Of a stretch of DNA of 64,000 nucleotides, positions 50,560 to 61,881 are shown one piece after another. A program made the translations under genes and the position numbers. The DNA is from Marinobacter sp. Its GTDB lineage: Bacteria > Pseudomonadota > Gammaproteobacteria > Pseudomonadales > Oleiphilaceae. The stretch lies in NCBI GenBank assembly GCA_018402255.1, contig JAGYIS010000010.1, positions 372,001-436,000 on the forward strand. The letters are read 5' to 3'. The notes under the pieces were generated by a model. The model saw only the letters and a list, made by a program, of their open reading frames with translations, searched no databases and was not told the origin of the DNA. Position 1 is the first letter of the stretch, and each line of letters opens with the position of its first letter.

Positions 50560-52589
50560 ATGACGCAAGCGAGCAAGTCACAGCGCGATATTCTGGTTAC
50601 CAGCGCCCTGCCCTACGCCAACGGCCCGATTCACCTGGGGCATTTGCTGGAATACATTCAGACGGATATCTGGGTGCGCTATCAGAAGATGCGGGGCCAT
50701 AACTGCTATTACGTTTGTGCCGATGATGCTCACGGTACTGCCATCATGCTGCGGGCAGAGCGTGAGGGTATTACGCCAGAGCAATTGATTGACCGGATTC
50801 GTCAGGAGCATCAGGAAGACTTTGCCGGCTTCCACATCCGTTTTGACAACTACCACTCCACTCATTCCGAGGAAAACCGTTTTTCTCGGAGTACATCTAC
50901 CGCCAGATTCAGGAAAACGGCAACATTGCCACCCGTAAGATCACCCAGTTCTTTGATCCTGAGAAAGAAATGTTCCTGGCGGACCGTTTCATCAAAGGCA
51001 CTTGCCCCAAGTGCAAAACCGACGACCAGTACGGTGACAACTGTGAAGCCTGTGGTGCCACCTATACACCCGCGGAGTTGATCAACCCTCGCTCGGCCGT
51101 GTCTGGCGCCACACCGGTGGAGAAAGAATCCGAACACTATTTCTTCAAACTGCCGGAATTCCACGATTTCCTGAGCAAGTGGACCCGCAGTGGTGCTCTG
51201 CAGCCGCAAGTAGCCAATAAACTGGCTGAGTGGCTGGATGCAGGCTTGCAGGAATGGGACATCAGCCGGGATGCGCCCTACTTCGGGTTTGAGATTCCCG
51301 ATGCCCCGGGCAAGTATTTCTATGTCTGGCTGGATGCCCCGATCGGTTACCTGGCCAGTTTCAAAAATCTTTGCAACCGCGAAGGCATTGATTTCGAGCA
51401 TTTCTGGAAGAAGGATTCCACCGCCGAGGTGTATCACTTCATCGGCAAAGACATCATCAACTTCCACGCTCTGTTCTGGCCGTCCATGCTTCACGACGCG
51501 GGCTTCCGCACACCCACAGCGGTCTGGGCCCACGGCTTTGTGACGGTGAATGGCAAAAAGATGTCCAAGTCCCGCGGTACCTTCATCATGGCCCGCACCT
51601 TTCTGGATCACCTGGACCCGGAATACCTGCGCTACTACTTCGCAGCCAAGCTGACCGGTGGCGTGGATGACATGGACCTGAACCTGGAAGACTTTGCCGC
51701 CCGAGTGAACTCGGATCTGGTCGGCAAGGTGGTCAACATCGCCAGCCGCAGTGCCGGGTTTATCACCAAGCGGTTTGACGGCAAGCTGGGCAAGATCACC
51801 GAGCAGGACAAGCTGAAAGAATTTATCGACGCCGGTGAACAGATTGCGGAGTTCTACGAAACCCGCGAATTCGGCCGCGCCATGCGCCGGATCATGGAGT
51901 TGGCCGACATCGCCAACCAGTACGTGAACGACGAGCAGCCCTGGGTGATCGCCAAGCAGGAAGGTCAGGATGACAAACTTCAGGCTATCTGCACCAACGC
52001 CCTGAACATGTTCCGCCTGCTGATGACTTACCTGGCGCCGGTACTGCCGAAAACCGCTGAGGCTTCGCAGTCATTCCTGAATTCCCGACTCATTTGGAAT
52101 AACCGTGCCGCCCTGCTGGAAAATCATGGCATCGACAAGTTCAAGCCGCTGATGAGCCGGGTCGACATGGTCCAGATCGAGAAGATGCTGGACGCTTCCA
52201 AAGAGGAGATGCCGGCAGCCATTGGCCAGCCGGCGCCGGCCGCAGACCTTGAGCCCATTGCAGAGGAAATCGAGTTCGGGGATTTCGCCAAAGTCGATTT
52301 GCGAGTGGTCAAAATCGTCAAGGCCGAGCACGTTGAGGGCGCTGACAAGCTTCTTCGCCTGACTCTTGATGTGGGGCATGGTGAACGCAACGTGTTTGCT
52401 GGTATCAAGTCTGCCTACAAACCGGAAGATCTGGAAGGCCGTATGACCGTGATGGTCGCAAACCTGAAGCCCCGCAAGATGAAGTTTGGCATGTCGGAAG
52501 GTATGGTTCTGGCGGCCGGGCCCGGCGGCAAGGACATTTTCATCCTGTCCCCGGATTCCGGCGCCACGCCGGGCATGCGGGTTATGTAA
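50560..52589 (+). CDS. metG: Methionyl-tRNA synthetase (about 676 aa; 1-nt frameshift in this sequence)
   Basis: Essential class I synthetase. The HIGH motif is in [14 protein letters not shown], the zinc-binding knuckle in [22 protein letters not shown] in [11 protein letters not shown], and a C-terminal OB-fold tRNA-binding domain ([19 protein letters not shown], in parts) is present. The frame breaks at T5 50880-50884: HSEENR is followed in another frame by [13 protein letters not shown]. Adding one T restores [10 protein letters not shown] and the length known for E. coli MetG. Since the cell needs it, the break must be a sequence error or a recent lesion. Confidence 0.95.
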
Positions 52590-52613
52590 GCAGCAACAGG
52601 CAGAGACGCTCCG

Positions 52614-53195
52614 ATGACCGAGTATTTGCTGATATTGGTGAGCACCATTCTGGTGAACAACTTTGTGCTGGTACAGTTCCTAGGACTGTGCCCGTTCATG
52701 GGCGTCTCCGGCAAGCTGGAAACCGCCATGGGCATGTCTCTGGCCACCACCTTTGTGCTGACCCTGGCCTCGGTGTGCAGCTATCTGGCATACACCTATT
52801 TGCTGGAGCCGCTGGACCTGGCGTTTCTGCGAACCATCACCTTCATTCTGGTGATTGCCGTGGTGGTTCAGTTCACTGAAATGGTGGTGCGCAAAACCAG
52901 CCCCCTGCTGTACCGGGTACTGGGCATATTTTTGCCGCTGATTACCACCAACTGTGCGGTGCTCGGTGTGGCGCTGCTGAACATCAACAAAAACAACAAC
53001 TTTGTTGAGTCTGTGTTATACGGCTTTGGTGCTGCGGCCGGGTTTTCGCTGGTGCTGGTTCTGTTTGCCGCCATGCGCGAACGCATCGCCGTGTCTGACG
53101 TGCCCGTCGCCTTTCGGGGTGCCTCCATCGGCCTGATTACGGCCGGTCTGATGGCGCTGGCGTTCCTGGGCTTCACCGGCCTGGTTGTGATCTGA
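52614..53195 (+). CDS. rnfA: Rnf electron-transport complex subunit A (193 aa)
   Basis: Six-helix membrane subunit of the Na+- or H+-linked ferredoxin:NAD oxidoreductase. It shows [18 protein letters not shown] (first half) and [16 protein letters not shown] (second half), the Cys-bearing half-helix motifs shared with RnfE and NqrD/E. First of rnfABCDGE; 24 nt after metG. Confidence 0.96.
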   Translation: MTEYLLILVSTILVNNFVLVQFLGLCPFMGVSGKLETAMGMSLATTFVLTLASVCSYLAYTYLLEPLDLAFLRTITFILVIAVVVQFTEMVVRKTSPLLYRVLGIFLPLITTNCAVLGVALLNINKNNNFVESVLYGFGAAAGFSLVLVLFAAMRERIAVSDVPVAFRGASIGLITAGLMALAFLGFTGLVVI

Positions 53196-53208
53196 CGGAG
53201 CGGTTGTT

Positions 53209-53787
53209 ATGTGGACAAGCTTCCTGATTGCTGTTGTGGTGCTGCTTGCCCTGGCGCTGGTCTTTGGCGCCCTGCTGGGTTTTGCATCTGAACGCTTCAA
53301 GGTTGAGGGCAACCCGCTGGTAGAGCAAATTGATGCGCTGCTGCCGCAAACCCAGTGTGGCCAGTGCGGCTTCCCCGGCTGCCACCCTTACGCAGAAGCC
53401 ATTGCCAACGGTGAGGCGATCAACAAATGCCCACCGGGTGGTGAAACCACCATCAAGGCCCTGGCCGACCTGCTGGACGTTGAGCCGCAGCCACTGGATG
53501 CCGAACACGGCGCAGAGCAAGCCAAACGGGTAGCCGTCATTCGTGAAGACGAATGCATTGGCTGTACCAAGTGCATCCAGGCGTGCCCGGTCGATGCCAT
53601 TCTGGGCGCGGCCAAGCACATGCATACGGTCATCGAAAGCGAGTGCACCGGATGCGACCTGTGCGTCGAGCCCTGCCCGGTCGACTGCATTGACATGATC
53701 ACCATCCAGCCCGACATCCGTACCTGGACCTGGACACCGCCCAAGCCCGACATCATTGCCACCGACCGCCAGGGAGCCAGTGCCTGA
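53209..53787 (+). CDS. rnfB: Rnf complex subunit B, ferredoxin-type (192 aa)
   Basis: N-terminal membrane anchor ([20 protein letters not shown]), a 4Cys cluster domain ([18 protein letters not shown]) and two 4Fe-4S ferredoxin motifs ([16 protein letters not shown] and [16 protein letters not shown]). It passes electrons into the complex. The TGA overlaps the rnfC ATG. Confidence 0.97.
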   Translation: MWTSFLIAVVVLLALALVFGALLGFASERFKVEGNPLVEQIDALLPQTQCGQCGFPGCHPYAEAIANGEAINKCPPGGETTIKALADLLDVEPQPLDAEHGAEQAKRVAVIREDECIGCTKCIQACPVDAILGAAKHMHTVIESECTGCDLCVEPCPVDCIDMITIQPDIRTWTWTPPKPDIIATDRQGASA

Positions 53788-55616
53788 TGACTCAGTTGTG
53801 GGATTTTGCCGGCGGCGTTCACCCGGCCGAAAACAAACACCAATCAACCAGTCGTCCAATCCGACGAGCAGGCATTCCTGAGCGCCTCATTCTGCCGCTA
53901 CAGCAGCACATTGGCACGCCGGCTGAAGCCATTGTCAGCATCGGTGACCGAGTGCTTAAAGGCCAGAAGATCGCAGAGGTAACAACAGGCATTGGTGTAC
54001 CGGTGCATGCGCCGACCTCCGGCACTATCGAGGCCATAGAACAGCGGCAAGTCCCCCACCCCTCCGGCATGGCAGATTGGTGCATCATTCTGAAGCCGGA
54101 TGGCGAAGACCAGTGGGGCGAGCGCAATCCGGCCAGTGATTATCACCAACTTGGCCGCGACGAGGTTCTGGACAGGATTCGCAACGCGGGCATTTCCGGC
54201 ATGGGCGGCGCTGGCTTTCCGACCGACATCAAATTACGCCCGCCGCGGGATCGCAAGGTCGAAACGCTTATTCTCAACGGTGCCGAATGCGAGCCCTACA
54301 TTACTGCCGATGATATGACCATGCGCGAGCTTGCCGACGAGGTCGTCGCTGGCATGAAGGTGATGGCCTGGATTCTTCGTCCATCCCGCTGTGTGGTCGG
54401 TATTGAAGACAACAAGCCGGAAGCCATTGAAGCCATGCGCAAGGCGGTTCAGGGCACGCAGATCGAAATTGCGGTGGTGCCCACCAAATACCCGTCAGGC
54501 GGCGAAAAACAGCTGGTCCAGATTTTAACCGGACTGGAAGTACCCAGCGGCGGCATTCCTGCCGACATCGGCGTGATGTGCCAGAACGTGGGTACCGCCG
54601 TTGCCGTTTCTCGCGCCATTTTTGAAGGTATTCCGCTGATTTCCCGCGTGTTCACCATCTCTGGTGACGCGGTGCAGGAACCCGGCAACTTCGACGTGTT
54701 GATCGGCACGCCGGTCAGCGATTTACTGGCAGCCGCCGGGTTGCAAGCCGACAAGCTGAACCGCCTGGTACTGGGCGGCCCCATGATGGGCTACACCCTG
54801 ACCACCGACCAGATCCCGGTCATCAAGACCTCCAACTGTGTGATTGCCGCCACCCGCGCCGAGTTGCCGGCACCACCGCCGGAACAACCCTGTATTCGCT
54901 GCGGCGAGTGCGCAGAGGTCTGCCCTATGGAACTCCTGCCACAGCAGTTGTTCTGGTATTCGAAGGCAACGGAGTTTGAGAAGGCCGAGCACCTGAACCT
55001 GTTTGACTGCATTGAATGTGGCGCATGCTCCTACGTTTGCCCGAGCTCTATTCCCCTGGTGCAGTATTACCGCTTTGCCAAAGGAGAGATCCGTACGCAA
55101 CGTGCCGAGCAATTGAAGTCTGATCGTGCCCGTGAACGTTTCGAGGCCCGCCAGGCGCGCCTTGAACGGGAGCAACAGGAGAAAGAGCTGCGGCGCAAAG
55201 AGCGCGCCAAAGCCGCCGCCGAGGCTCAGGCCCAGAAGCAAGCAGAAGCAGAGCAAACCGTGAGCCAGGGTGACGCTGTGGATAATCGCGATGCCAAAGC
55301 GGCGTTGGTGCAACAGGCACTGGAACGGAAGAAAGCCAAAGCCGCTCAGGCAACAGAATCCACCCAGCAGCCACCCACGAAACCCGCTGAAAAACCAGAT
55401 ATTGAGGCGCTGGAGAAACAACTGACCCAGGCCGAGGCCAAGCTGAACACCATGCAGACCATGCTGGATGACGCAAAAACACAGCAAGCCGACAACGTGG
55501 ACAAGCTGGAACGGGCTGTCGCCAAGAATCACGATCGGGTTGTACGTGCCCGTGATGCGTTGGCACAGGCCCATAAACTGGCGGGCACCGAATCCAGCCC
55601 GCAGCTGTCCGAGTAA
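53787..55616 (+). CDS. rnfC: Rnf complex subunit C (609 aa)
   Basis: NADH-side subunit with FMN/NADH-binding domain (NAGISGMGGAGFPTDIKL and NGAECEPYITADD). Two 4Fe-4S motifs lie at about 370-425 (CIRCGECAEVCPMEL and CIECGACSYVCPSSIPL). A long Ala/Lys/Glu-rich coiled-coil tail covers residues 440-609, as in many gammaproteobacterial RnfC proteins. It overlaps rnfB by 1 nt. Confidence 0.97.
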   Translation: MTQLWDFAGGVHPAENKHQSTSRPIRRAGIPERLILPLQQHIGTPAEAIVSIGDRVLKGQKIAEVTTGIGVPVHAPTSGTIEAIEQRQVPHPSGMADWCIILKPDGEDQWGERNPASDYHQLGRDEVLDRIRNAGISGMGGAGFPTDIKLRPPRDRKVETLILNGAECEPYITADDMTMRELADEVVAGMKVMAWILRPSRCVVGIEDNKPEAIEAMRKAVQGTQIEIAVVPTKYPSGGEKQLVQILTGLEVPSGGIPADIGVMCQNVGTAVAVSRAIFEGIPLISRVFTISGDAVQEPGNFDVLIGTPVSDLLAAAGLQADKLNRLVLGGPMMGYTLTTDQIPVIKTSNCVIAATRAELPAPPPEQPCIRCGECAEVCPMELLPQQLFWYSKATEFEKAEHLNLFDCIECGACSYVCPSSIPLVQYYRFAKGEIRTQRAEQLKSDRARERFEARQARLEREQQEKELRRKERAKAAAEAQAQKQAEAEQTVSQGDAVDNRDAKAALVQQALERKKAKAAQATESTQQPPTKPAEKPDIEALEKQLTQAEAKLNTMQTMLDDAKTQQADNVDKLERAVAKNHDRVVRARDALAQAHKLAGTESSPQLSE

Positions 55617-55634
55617 CCCATTGCAGGATCCGTC

Positions 55635-56687
55635 ATGGCATTAGTTCAACAAACATCACCCCATGCCCGCAATGCCCGACCAACATCACGGGTAATGCTC
55701 TGGGTTATGCTGGCCACAGTGCCGGGCCTGATTGCCCAGACTCTGTTCTTTGGCTGGGGCAATCTGATCAATGTGGTCTGGTGCGTGGCGCTGGCACTGG
55801 GCTCTGAAGCCGTGATCCTGAAACTTCGCGACAAACCGATCGCTTTCTTTCTGAAAGACAATACCGCTGCCGTCACCGGCTTGCTGCTGGGCCTGTCGCT
55901 GCCCCAGTTTGCGCCTTGGTGGGTATCCGGCATTGCCGTCATTTCCGCCATCGTGGTGGCCAAGCAGCTCTACGGTGGGTTGGGATCCAACCCGTTCAAC
56001 CCGGCCATGGTAGGCTACGCTCTGGTGCTGATCTCCTTCCCGGTGGCCATGACCACCAACTGGGCGCAACCTGCGACCCTGTGGGCCGGGGCACCCGGTT
56101 TCGGCGAAACCCTGGCAACCATTTTTTCCGCCAGTCAGACCAGCATCGATGCCTGGACCATGGCGACCCCGCTGGACGAATACAAACACAAAATTGCCAC
56201 ATTTACCGCTGCCGAGGTCCTGCAACACCCAACCTTTGGCGATCTGGTGGCAAGAGGCTGGGAATGGGTCAATCTGGCGTTTCTCGCCGGTGGCCTGGTG
56301 TTAATCTGGCTCAGAATCATTACCTGGCACATTCCGGTTGCGTTCCTCGGCGCCATCGCCGTCATGAGCCTGGCGTTCGGCAGCAACGCGGATCAATACG
56401 CACCATTACAACTGCACCTGCTGGCCGGCGGCACCATGCTCGGCGCCTTCTTCATAGCAACAGATCCTGTGTCTGCGGCCACCAGCCATCAGGGCAAGCT
56501 CATTTATGGCGCCGGTATCGGCGTGCTGATCTACCTGATCCGCACCTGGGGTAACTACCCGGACGCCGTGGCCTTCAGCGTACTGTTACTGAACTTTGCA
56601 GTACCCTTTATCGATCACTACACACCGCCCAGAACCTATGGCCACCACAAAGCCCGGCGCGGTGTGCCCGGCAAGAACGGAGGCTGA
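55635..56687 (+). CDS. rnfD: Rnf complex subunit D (350 aa)
   Basis: Polytopic membrane subunit with covalently bound flavin in characterised homologs. It starts [21 protein letters not shown] and has [23 protein letters not shown] and the [21 protein letters not shown] segment. About eight to nine hydrophobic helices. Part of rnfABCDGE. Confidence 0.96.
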   Translation: MALVQQTSPHARNARPTSRVMLWVMLATVPGLIAQTLFFGWGNLINVVWCVALALGSEAVILKLRDKPIAFFLKDNTAAVTGLLLGLSLPQFAPWWVSGIAVISAIVVAKQLYGGLGSNPFNPAMVGYALVLISFPVAMTTNWAQPATLWAGAPGFGETLATIFSASQTSIDAWTMATPLDEYKHKIATFTAAEVLQHPTFGDLVARGWEWVNLAFLAGGLVLIWLRIITWHIPVAFLGAIAVMSLAFGSNADQYAPLQLHLLAGGTMLGAFFIATDPVSAATSHQGKLIYGAGIGVLIYLIRTWGNYPDAVAFSVLLLNFAVPFIDHYTPPRTYGHHKARRGVPGKNGG

Positions 56688-56690
56688 CCC

Positions 56691-57392
56691 ATGAATGCGC
56701 TCACCACCTCCATCCGCCGCAGCGCCATCGGGCTTGGCCTGTTCGCCGTGATAACCGGCGGCACCATCGCCCTGACCCAGGGTGTGACGAAAGACCGGAT
56801 ACAGGAACAGGCCGCCCGCGCAGAAGCCAGGGCACTGTTCGAGATTATTCCCGAGCATCAGCACGACAACGATCTGCTTCGCGATGTCGTCACCCTGCCC
56901 GCCAACACCCGACAGCCCGCGTCAGGGCCCGTAAACGTCTGGGTGGCGAGGCGGGATGGCCGGCCCATTGGCATTATCATGCCGGCAGTCGCCCCTGATG
57001 GTTATTCCGGAGAGATCCGGCTACTGGTTGGCCTTGATCTGGATGGTAAAGTCCTGGGTGTGCGGGTGACCAACCACAGGGAAACTCCGGGGCTGGGCGA
57101 CCGGATCGAGACCCGAAAATCCGACTGGGTCTACAGTTTTGATGGCCGCTCTCTGGGCAACCCGCCCGCCAATCAGTGGAACGTCAAGAAAAACGGCGGT
57201 GTCTTTGATCAGTTTACCGGCGCTACCATTACCCCTCGGGCCGTCGTGAAGGCCGTACAACACTCTCTGAGCTATTTTCGCCAGAACAGGGAGGTGATTC
57301 GGGAGCGCCTGAACGAGCCACCCTCCCCCCGGAACCGACAGCTGACACCGGAAGCAATTGCTGGTGAAGCCAACCCTGCGGAGCACTCCTGA
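56691..57392 (+). CDS. rnfG: Rnf complex subunit G (233 aa)
   Basis: One N-terminal membrane helix ([20 protein letters not shown]) and a periplasmic FMN-binding domain. The flavinylation motif is [11 protein letters not shown] (FMN on the second Thr), preceded by [11 protein letters not shown] flavin transferase would be needed; none is in this window. It starts 3 nt after rnfD. Confidence 0.96.
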   Translation: MNALTTSIRRSAIGLGLFAVITGGTIALTQGVTKDRIQEQAARAEARALFEIIPEHQHDNDLLRDVVTLPANTRQPASGPVNVWVARRDGRPIGIIMPAVAPDGYSGEIRLLVGLDLDGKVLGVRVTNHRETPGLGDRIETRKSDWVYSFDGRSLGNPPANQWNVKKNGGVFDQFTGATITPRAVVKAVQHSLSYFRQNREVIRERLNEPPSPRNRQLTPEAIAGEANPAEHS

Positions 57393-57394
57393 TC

Positions 57395-58111
57395 ATGGCG
57401 ACAAAATCTTCCGGCGAAATCATCAAGGACGGTCTTTGGACCAATAACCCGGCGCTGGTTCAGGTGCTTGGCCTGTGCCCGCTGCTGGCGGTCACCAGCA
57501 CCGTGGTGAACGCCATTGGCCTGGGCATCGCCACACTCATGGTGTTGATTGGCTCGAACCTGTCGGTCTCGCTCATTCGTAATTTCGTCAACGAATCGGT
57601 GCGGCTACCGGCGTTTGTTATGATCATCGCGTCCTTTGTGACCTGCGCCGAATTGCTGATGCAGGCGTTCACTTATGAGCTCTATCAGATTCTCGGTATT
57701 TTTATCCCGCTGATTGTCACCAATTGCGCGATTCTGGGCCGGGCCGATGCTTTCGCATCAAAGAATCCGCCACTGCCCGCGTTGCTGGACGGCACCATGA
57801 TGGGATTGGGGTTTCTGGCGGTGTTAATTATTCTGGGCGGGATGCGCGAGCTGATTGGTCAGGGCACGCTGTTTGCCGATATGCATCTCTTGCTCGGGCC
57901 CGTGGCCTCTGACTGGGTCATTCAGCCCTTCGAGCACTACCCGGACATGCTGTTCATGGTGCTGCCTCCCGGCGCGTTCATGGGCCTTGGCCTGCTCATT
58001 GCGTTGAAAAACAGCATCGATCACCGCCTCAAAGAGCGAAGGCTTGCCGCTGAACCGGCTCATGCCGGTCCTGGCAGTAAACGGGTCAGGGTTACTGGCA
58101 ACGTTTCCTGA
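57395..58111 (+). CDS. rnfE: Rnf complex subunit E (238 aa)
   Basis: Six-helix subunit homologous to RnfA, with [18 protein letters not shown] and [20 protein letters not shown] carrying the conserved half-helix Cys residues. The C-terminal extension is basic. It starts 2 nt after rnfG and is followed by nth. Confidence 0.96.
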   Translation: MATKSSGEIIKDGLWTNNPALVQVLGLCPLLAVTSTVVNAIGLGIATLMVLIGSNLSVSLIRNFVNESVRLPAFVMIIASFVTCAELLMQAFTYELYQILGIFIPLIVTNCAILGRADAFASKNPPLPALLDGTMMGLGFLAVLIILGGMRELIGQGTLFADMHLLLGPVASDWVIQPFEHYPDMLFMVLPPGAFMGLGLLIALKNSIDHRLKERRLAAEPAHAGPGSKRVRVTGNVS

Positions 58112-58142
58112 ACCTGACCCAACTTTCTGAATCCGGAAGATC

Positions 58143-58781
58143 ATGAACAAAGAAAAGCGTACCGAGATTTTTACACGGCTGCGGGACGAGAACCCCAATC
58201 CCACTACGGAATTGAACTACAGCAATCCGTTTGAATTGCTGATCGCCGTGATCCTGTCGGCACAGGCGACCGATGTGGGCGTTAACAAGGCTACTGACAA
58301 GTTATACCCGGTGGCCAATACGCCAGAAGCCATCTACGCGCTGGGCGTAGACGGCCTGAAGGAATACATAAAAACCATCGGCCTGTTCAACAGCAAAGCT
58401 GAAAACGTCATCAAAACCTGCCGGATCCTGATTGAGAAGCACAACAGTCAGGTTCCGGATAACCGTGAAGACCTGGAGGCATTACCCGGTGTCGGCAGAA
58501 AAACCGCCAACGTGGTATTGAACACCGCTTTCCGCCAGCCCGCCATGGCAGTTGACACTCATATCTTCCGGGTCTCGAACCGAACCGGCATTGCACCAGG
58601 CAAAAACGTGCTGGAAGTGGAAAAACGGTTAATGCGACTGATCCCGAAAGACTTCCTGATGGATGCCCACCACTGGCTTATTCTGCATGGCCGTTACACC
58701 TGTACCGCCCGAAAGCCAAAATGCGGTGCCTGTCTGATTGAAGATCTGTGCGAGTTCAAGCAAAAACGCGACTATCAGTAA
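58143..58781 (+). CDS. nth: Endonuclease III (212 aa)
   Basis: Base-excision DNA glycosylase/AP lyase for oxidised pyrimidines. The helix-hairpin-helix LPGVGRKTANVVLNTAF contains the catalytic Lys, VDTHIFRVSNRTG the catalytic Asp, and the C-terminal 4Fe-4S loop is C-x6-C-x2-C-x5-C (CTARKPKCGACLIEDLC). Its place after rnfE is conserved among gammaproteobacteria. Confidence 0.98.
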   Translation: MNKEKRTEIFTRLRDENPNPTTELNYSNPFELLIAVILSAQATDVGVNKATDKLYPVANTPEAIYALGVDGLKEYIKTIGLFNSKAENVIKTCRILIEKHNSQVPDNREDLEALPGVGRKTANVVLNTAFRQPAMAVDTHIFRVSNRTGIAPGKNVLEVEKRLMRLIPKDFLMDAHHWLILHGRYTCTARKPKCGACLIEDLCEFKQKRDYQ

Positions 58782-58794
58782 GTCGGCCGTAACA

Positions 58795-58820
58795 AAAACG
58801 CCGGCGAATACCGGCGTTTT
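58795..58820. terminator. Terminator after nth
   Basis: AAAACGCCGG-CGAATA-CCGGCGTTTT hairpin between the convergent nth and chalcone-isomerase-like genes; symmetric, so likely bidirectional. Confidence 0.9.
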
Positions 58821-58842
58821 GATATCAGACCGGGGCAATCAA

Positions 58843-59418
58843 TCAACGCTTGCCCAGCATCTTCTCTTTCAGGTCTTTCTGAGCTGGCTTGTCAGACAGC
58901 CAAATGCCGAACAATGCTTTTTTGAACTCCAGATCACCAACGCTGTCACGCTGTTCACCGTTTTTCAGAACCTGAACTCCGGAGCCCGGCACGTAGACCA
59001 GGTCAAACACGTCGCCTTCCTGGATCTCCTCCTGGAACACCGCCATAAACTGATCCACGTCGGCCTGGATCGATGACAGGTCGCCACCGGTAGCTGCCTG
59101 GAAGCCGTCCATCGTTGCTTCCGTCATACGCTCGCTGGTGATCATGCCCGAGGTAATGTGCAGCGTGATCGCTTGAGGCTCATCAGCTGAAATTACGGCC
59201 TCGGCGTCGTCAACCTTCTCCGGCACATAAAGACCGCCGACATAAAGATTCATGAACCACTTGGAGCGAGTACCTGCACCATTCAACTGGAGCTCTTTTC
59301 CCATGGCCGAATAGGTGTCTGGCACGTCCACGCCGTCGACAGTCAGGGCGTGGGCAGGCGTTGCCAGAGCGCCGACAAGCAGTAAAGAAGCACAACTGGT
59401 GATTAGGGTCTTGTTCAT
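58843..59418 (-). CDS. Chalcone isomerase-like periplasmic protein (191 aa)
   Basis: The start at 59418 (MNKTLITSCASLLLVG) has AAAGGA upstream and gives a signal peptide cleaved after ATPAHA; the frame to 59478 adds an unlikely extension. The mature part (GVDVPDTYSAMGKELQLNGAG, then NLYVGGLYVPEK and ITSGMITSERM) matches the bacterial chalcone-isomerase-like domain. Flavonoid activity is not expected; the bacterial role is unknown, probably lipid or hydrophobic ligand binding. Confidence 0.9.
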   Translation of the reverse strand: MNKTLITSCASLLLVGALATPAHALTVDGVDVPDTYSAMGKELQLNGAGTRSKWFMNLYVGGLYVPEKVDDAEAVISADEPQAITLHITSGMITSERMTEATMDGFQAATGGDLSSIQADVDQFMAVFQEEIQEGDVFDLVYVPGSGVQVLKNGEQRDSVGDLEFKKALFGIWLSDKPAQKDLKEKMLGKR

Positions 59419-59559
59419 CGTCCTTTCCTTTCGATCATTATTATTGAATGTTTCATCCGTCACCGGGTCAACTCCCACATTCTGCCCGGAGCGGCCATTC
59501 TAACAATGAAAAATACAGAGCTATCGCCACTTGGTTCTCATTTGCCGCCACATTTAACA

Positions 59560-59593
59560 AAAAAGCCGACCTCGTTTCCGTGGCCGGCTTTTT
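59560..59593 (-). terminator. Terminator after rpoS
   Basis: AAAAAGCCG (59560-59568) pairs with CGGCTTTTT (59585-59593), 20 bp beyond the rpoS stop. Confidence 0.8.
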
Positions 59594-59614
59594 GCAATTC
59601 CCGGGCGCTATAGC

Positions 59615-60613
59615 CTATTTGAACAGCAGGTTTCCAGACAAACCTTCTTTCTCCAGAATTTCCCTGAGGCGGCGTAACGCTTCAACCTGTATCTGACGGA
59701 CTCGTTCGCGGGTCAAGCCGATTTCCTGGCCGACTTCCTCCAGCGTGCTGATGGGGTAGCCTCGAAGCCCGAACCGGCGAGACAAGACTTCCTGCTGTTT
59801 GTCGCTGAGCTGATCAATCCATTTCTCGAGGCAGGAGCACATGTTGTTATCCTGCAGCAGGTCGGCTGGATCAGAGGCGCCTTCATCCGCAACCGTATCC
59901 ATCAGCGATTTATCACTACCAACACCGATTGGCGTGTCCATCGAGGCAACGCGCTCGTTCAATCCAAGCATGCGTTTGACGTCTTGTACGGGCTTATCGA
60001 CTTTGCGGGCGATCTCTTCTGCGGTTGGCTCGTGATCGAGCTTTTGCGTCAGTTCGCGCGCTGCACGGAGGTACAGGTTTAATTCTTTGACGACGTGAAT
60101 TGGCAAGCGGATGGTGCGGGTCTGGTTCATGATCGCCCGCTCAATGGTTTGACGGATCCACCAGGTTGCGTAGGTCGAGAAACGAAAGCCTCGCTCTGGG
60201 TCGAACTTTTCGACCGCACGGATCAGTCCGAGGTTGCCTTCCTCAATCAGGTCAAGCAGGGTAAGGCCTCTGTTCACATAACGTCGGGCGATCTTCACAA
60301 CCAGTCTCAGGTTGCTTTCAATCATCCGTTTGCGTCCGGATTCTTCACCTTTGCGAGCCAGGCGCGCAAAGTACACTTCTTCTTCCGGTGTGAGCAGTGG
60401 TGAAAAACCGATTTCATTGAGGTACAGCTGAGTTGCATCAAGCTGCTTGGAACTGGTGTAGTACTTTCCCTTGGCAGGAAAATCGTCTTCGACTTCGGCC
60501 ACTGTGTCGTCAGACGATGGCTTTTCCGGTTTATCTTCTGCTAACTGATGCTCGTCTGCGTCTTCGATATCTTCAACGCGATCAATAATGATGTCTTCTT
60601 GCTCTGCTGACAT
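59615..60613 (-). CDS. rpoS: RNA polymerase sigma factor RpoS (332 aa)
   Basis: Stationary-phase/general stress sigma factor. It shows the acidic N terminus, region 1.2 [19 protein letters not shown], region 2 [65 protein letters not shown] (in parts), and region 4 [21 protein letters not shown]. The shorter N-terminal region 1 and the Ile-Glu-rich start separate it from RpoD. Downstream of nlpD, whose coding region often holds the rpoS promoter. Confidence 0.97.
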   Translation of the reverse strand: MSAEQEDIIIDRVEDIEDADEHQLAEDKPEKPSSDDTVAEVEDDFPAKGKYYTSSKQLDATQLYLNEIGFSPLLTPEEEVYFARLARKGEESGRKRMIESNLRLVVKIARRYVNRGLTLLDLIEEGNLGLIRAVEKFDPERGFRFSTYATWWIRQTIERAIMNQTRTIRLPIHVVKELNLYLRAARELTQKLDHEPTAEEIARKVDKPVQDVKRMLGLNERVASMDTPIGVGSDKSLMDTVADEGASDPADLLQDNNMCSCLEKWIDQLSDKQQEVLSRRFGLRGYPISTLEEVGQEIGLTRERVRQIQVEALRRLREILEKEGLSGNLLFK

Positions 60614-60812
60614 AGTCTACCCCGCCTCTCAATAATCCTGTTGTCGCCCGTTACTTCTTGTTATTGCGGACTTATTCCAATAATGGCTTTTGTCAGGACA
60701 TTTGCTTGTTGGCTGGCAATCACAGTTGCCGTTATTGTTTTTCTACTACGCGGTTTTCAGTCAGGCCTTCCCGGCAATCCTATCGAAAACAGGTTACAGA
60801 TTTTCGATTTCT

Positions 60813-61694
60813 TCAGCGTCTTGGCAAGTATCTGGCCGGATCAACCGGGTTGCCATTTCTACGAATCTCGAAATGCAACACTGGCCTATCAGTACCAGAA
60901 CTACCCAATTCAGCGATCACCTGTCCAGCTTTTACATCCTCCCCTTCTTGCACCAATATCTTGCGGTTGTGGGCGTAAGCGCTCAAATACTGTTCATTGT
61001 GATTGACGATAATCAGGTTCCCGTAACCCAGTAACCCACTACCGGCATACACCACATTACCACCCGCCGCCGCTTTCACAGCATCCCCGGGTTTCCCGGC
61101 AATATCAATACCTTTATTGACTTTTCCTGACTCTGAAAAGTTTGCAATAACAGTGCCAGAGTGCGGCCATTGCCAGCGGATGTTGCCAACAGTCTGGCTG
61201 CCGGTCGTTCTCTGGGTCGGGGGCGTTGCCGTCCGGGAGGGTGGTGCAGATGCTGTTCGGGCAGGCGGCTTGGCGCTGGCCGACGGTTGACTTGCAGCGG
61301 GAGCCTGGCGTGGCGGCGGTGATGACGCCTGGGCGGTTTGGCGAATGCGGCCTTTCTTGTCCAGCCGGAGTACCTGACCGGCCCGGATTGTCCAGGGTGG
61401 CGCCATACCGTTGGCATCGCCGAGTTCGCGATAGTCGCGGCCATAACGCCAGGCAATGCCATAAAGGGTTTCCCCCGGTTTGACCACATGACTACCCCAG
61501 TACACCGGCGGGTTGTAAAGATCATCGCCGTAAATCGCGTTGGTATTACAACCGGAAAGCATCAAGGCGGACATCAGCAAAGCCAGCGTCAACGTTGCGG
61601 CACGTTTTGCTGACAGGTCCCGGCACACACCTTCCCCAACAGACCAGAGCCTGAAACGGAGAACAGCTTTTCTATGCCGATAGAGATTAGTCAC
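60813..61694 (-). CDS. nlpD: NlpD-like LysM/M23 lipoprotein (293 aa)
   Basis: Envelope lipoprotein activating the division amidase AmiC in known homologs. Lipobox LSGC is at about residues 46-49 after an unusually long, Arg-rich N terminus; a later start is possible. LysM domain HVVKPGETLYGIAWRYG, a Pro/Ala/Ser linker (about 120-165), then an M23 domain. The metal ligands are degenerate (NKGID instead of HxGxD, VLHFEI instead of HLHFEI), as expected for a non-catalytic NlpD. Upstream of rpoS in the same direction. Confidence 0.93.
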   Translation of the reverse strand: MTNLYRHRKAVLRFRLWSVGEGVCRDLSAKRAATLTLALLMSALMLSGCNTNAIYGDDLYNPPVYWGSHVVKPGETLYGIAWRYGRDYRELGDANGMAPPWTIRAGQVLRLDKKGRIRQTAQASSPPPRQAPAASQPSASAKPPARTASAPPSRTATPPTQRTTGSQTVGNIRWQWPHSGTVIANFSESGKVNKGIDIAGKPGDAVKAAAGGNVVYAGSGLLGYGNLIIVNHNEQYLSAYAHNRKILVQEGEDVKAGQVIAELGSSGTDRPVLHFEIRRNGNPVDPARYLPRR

Positions 61695-61881
61695 GTAATA
61701 AAAAACGCCTGATTATGATAAATCCATCTAAGAAACGAACCGCAAGCGATGCAGCTTCTCATGTTTCAGGACTAACTTATTAATATATTGCACGATTTAT
61801 GAACAATTCCAAGTTACTCTCTGCACAGGATTGTTACCGTCCGGAACAGTCGTTTTGTGCACCAGGTAACACTTTTACGGA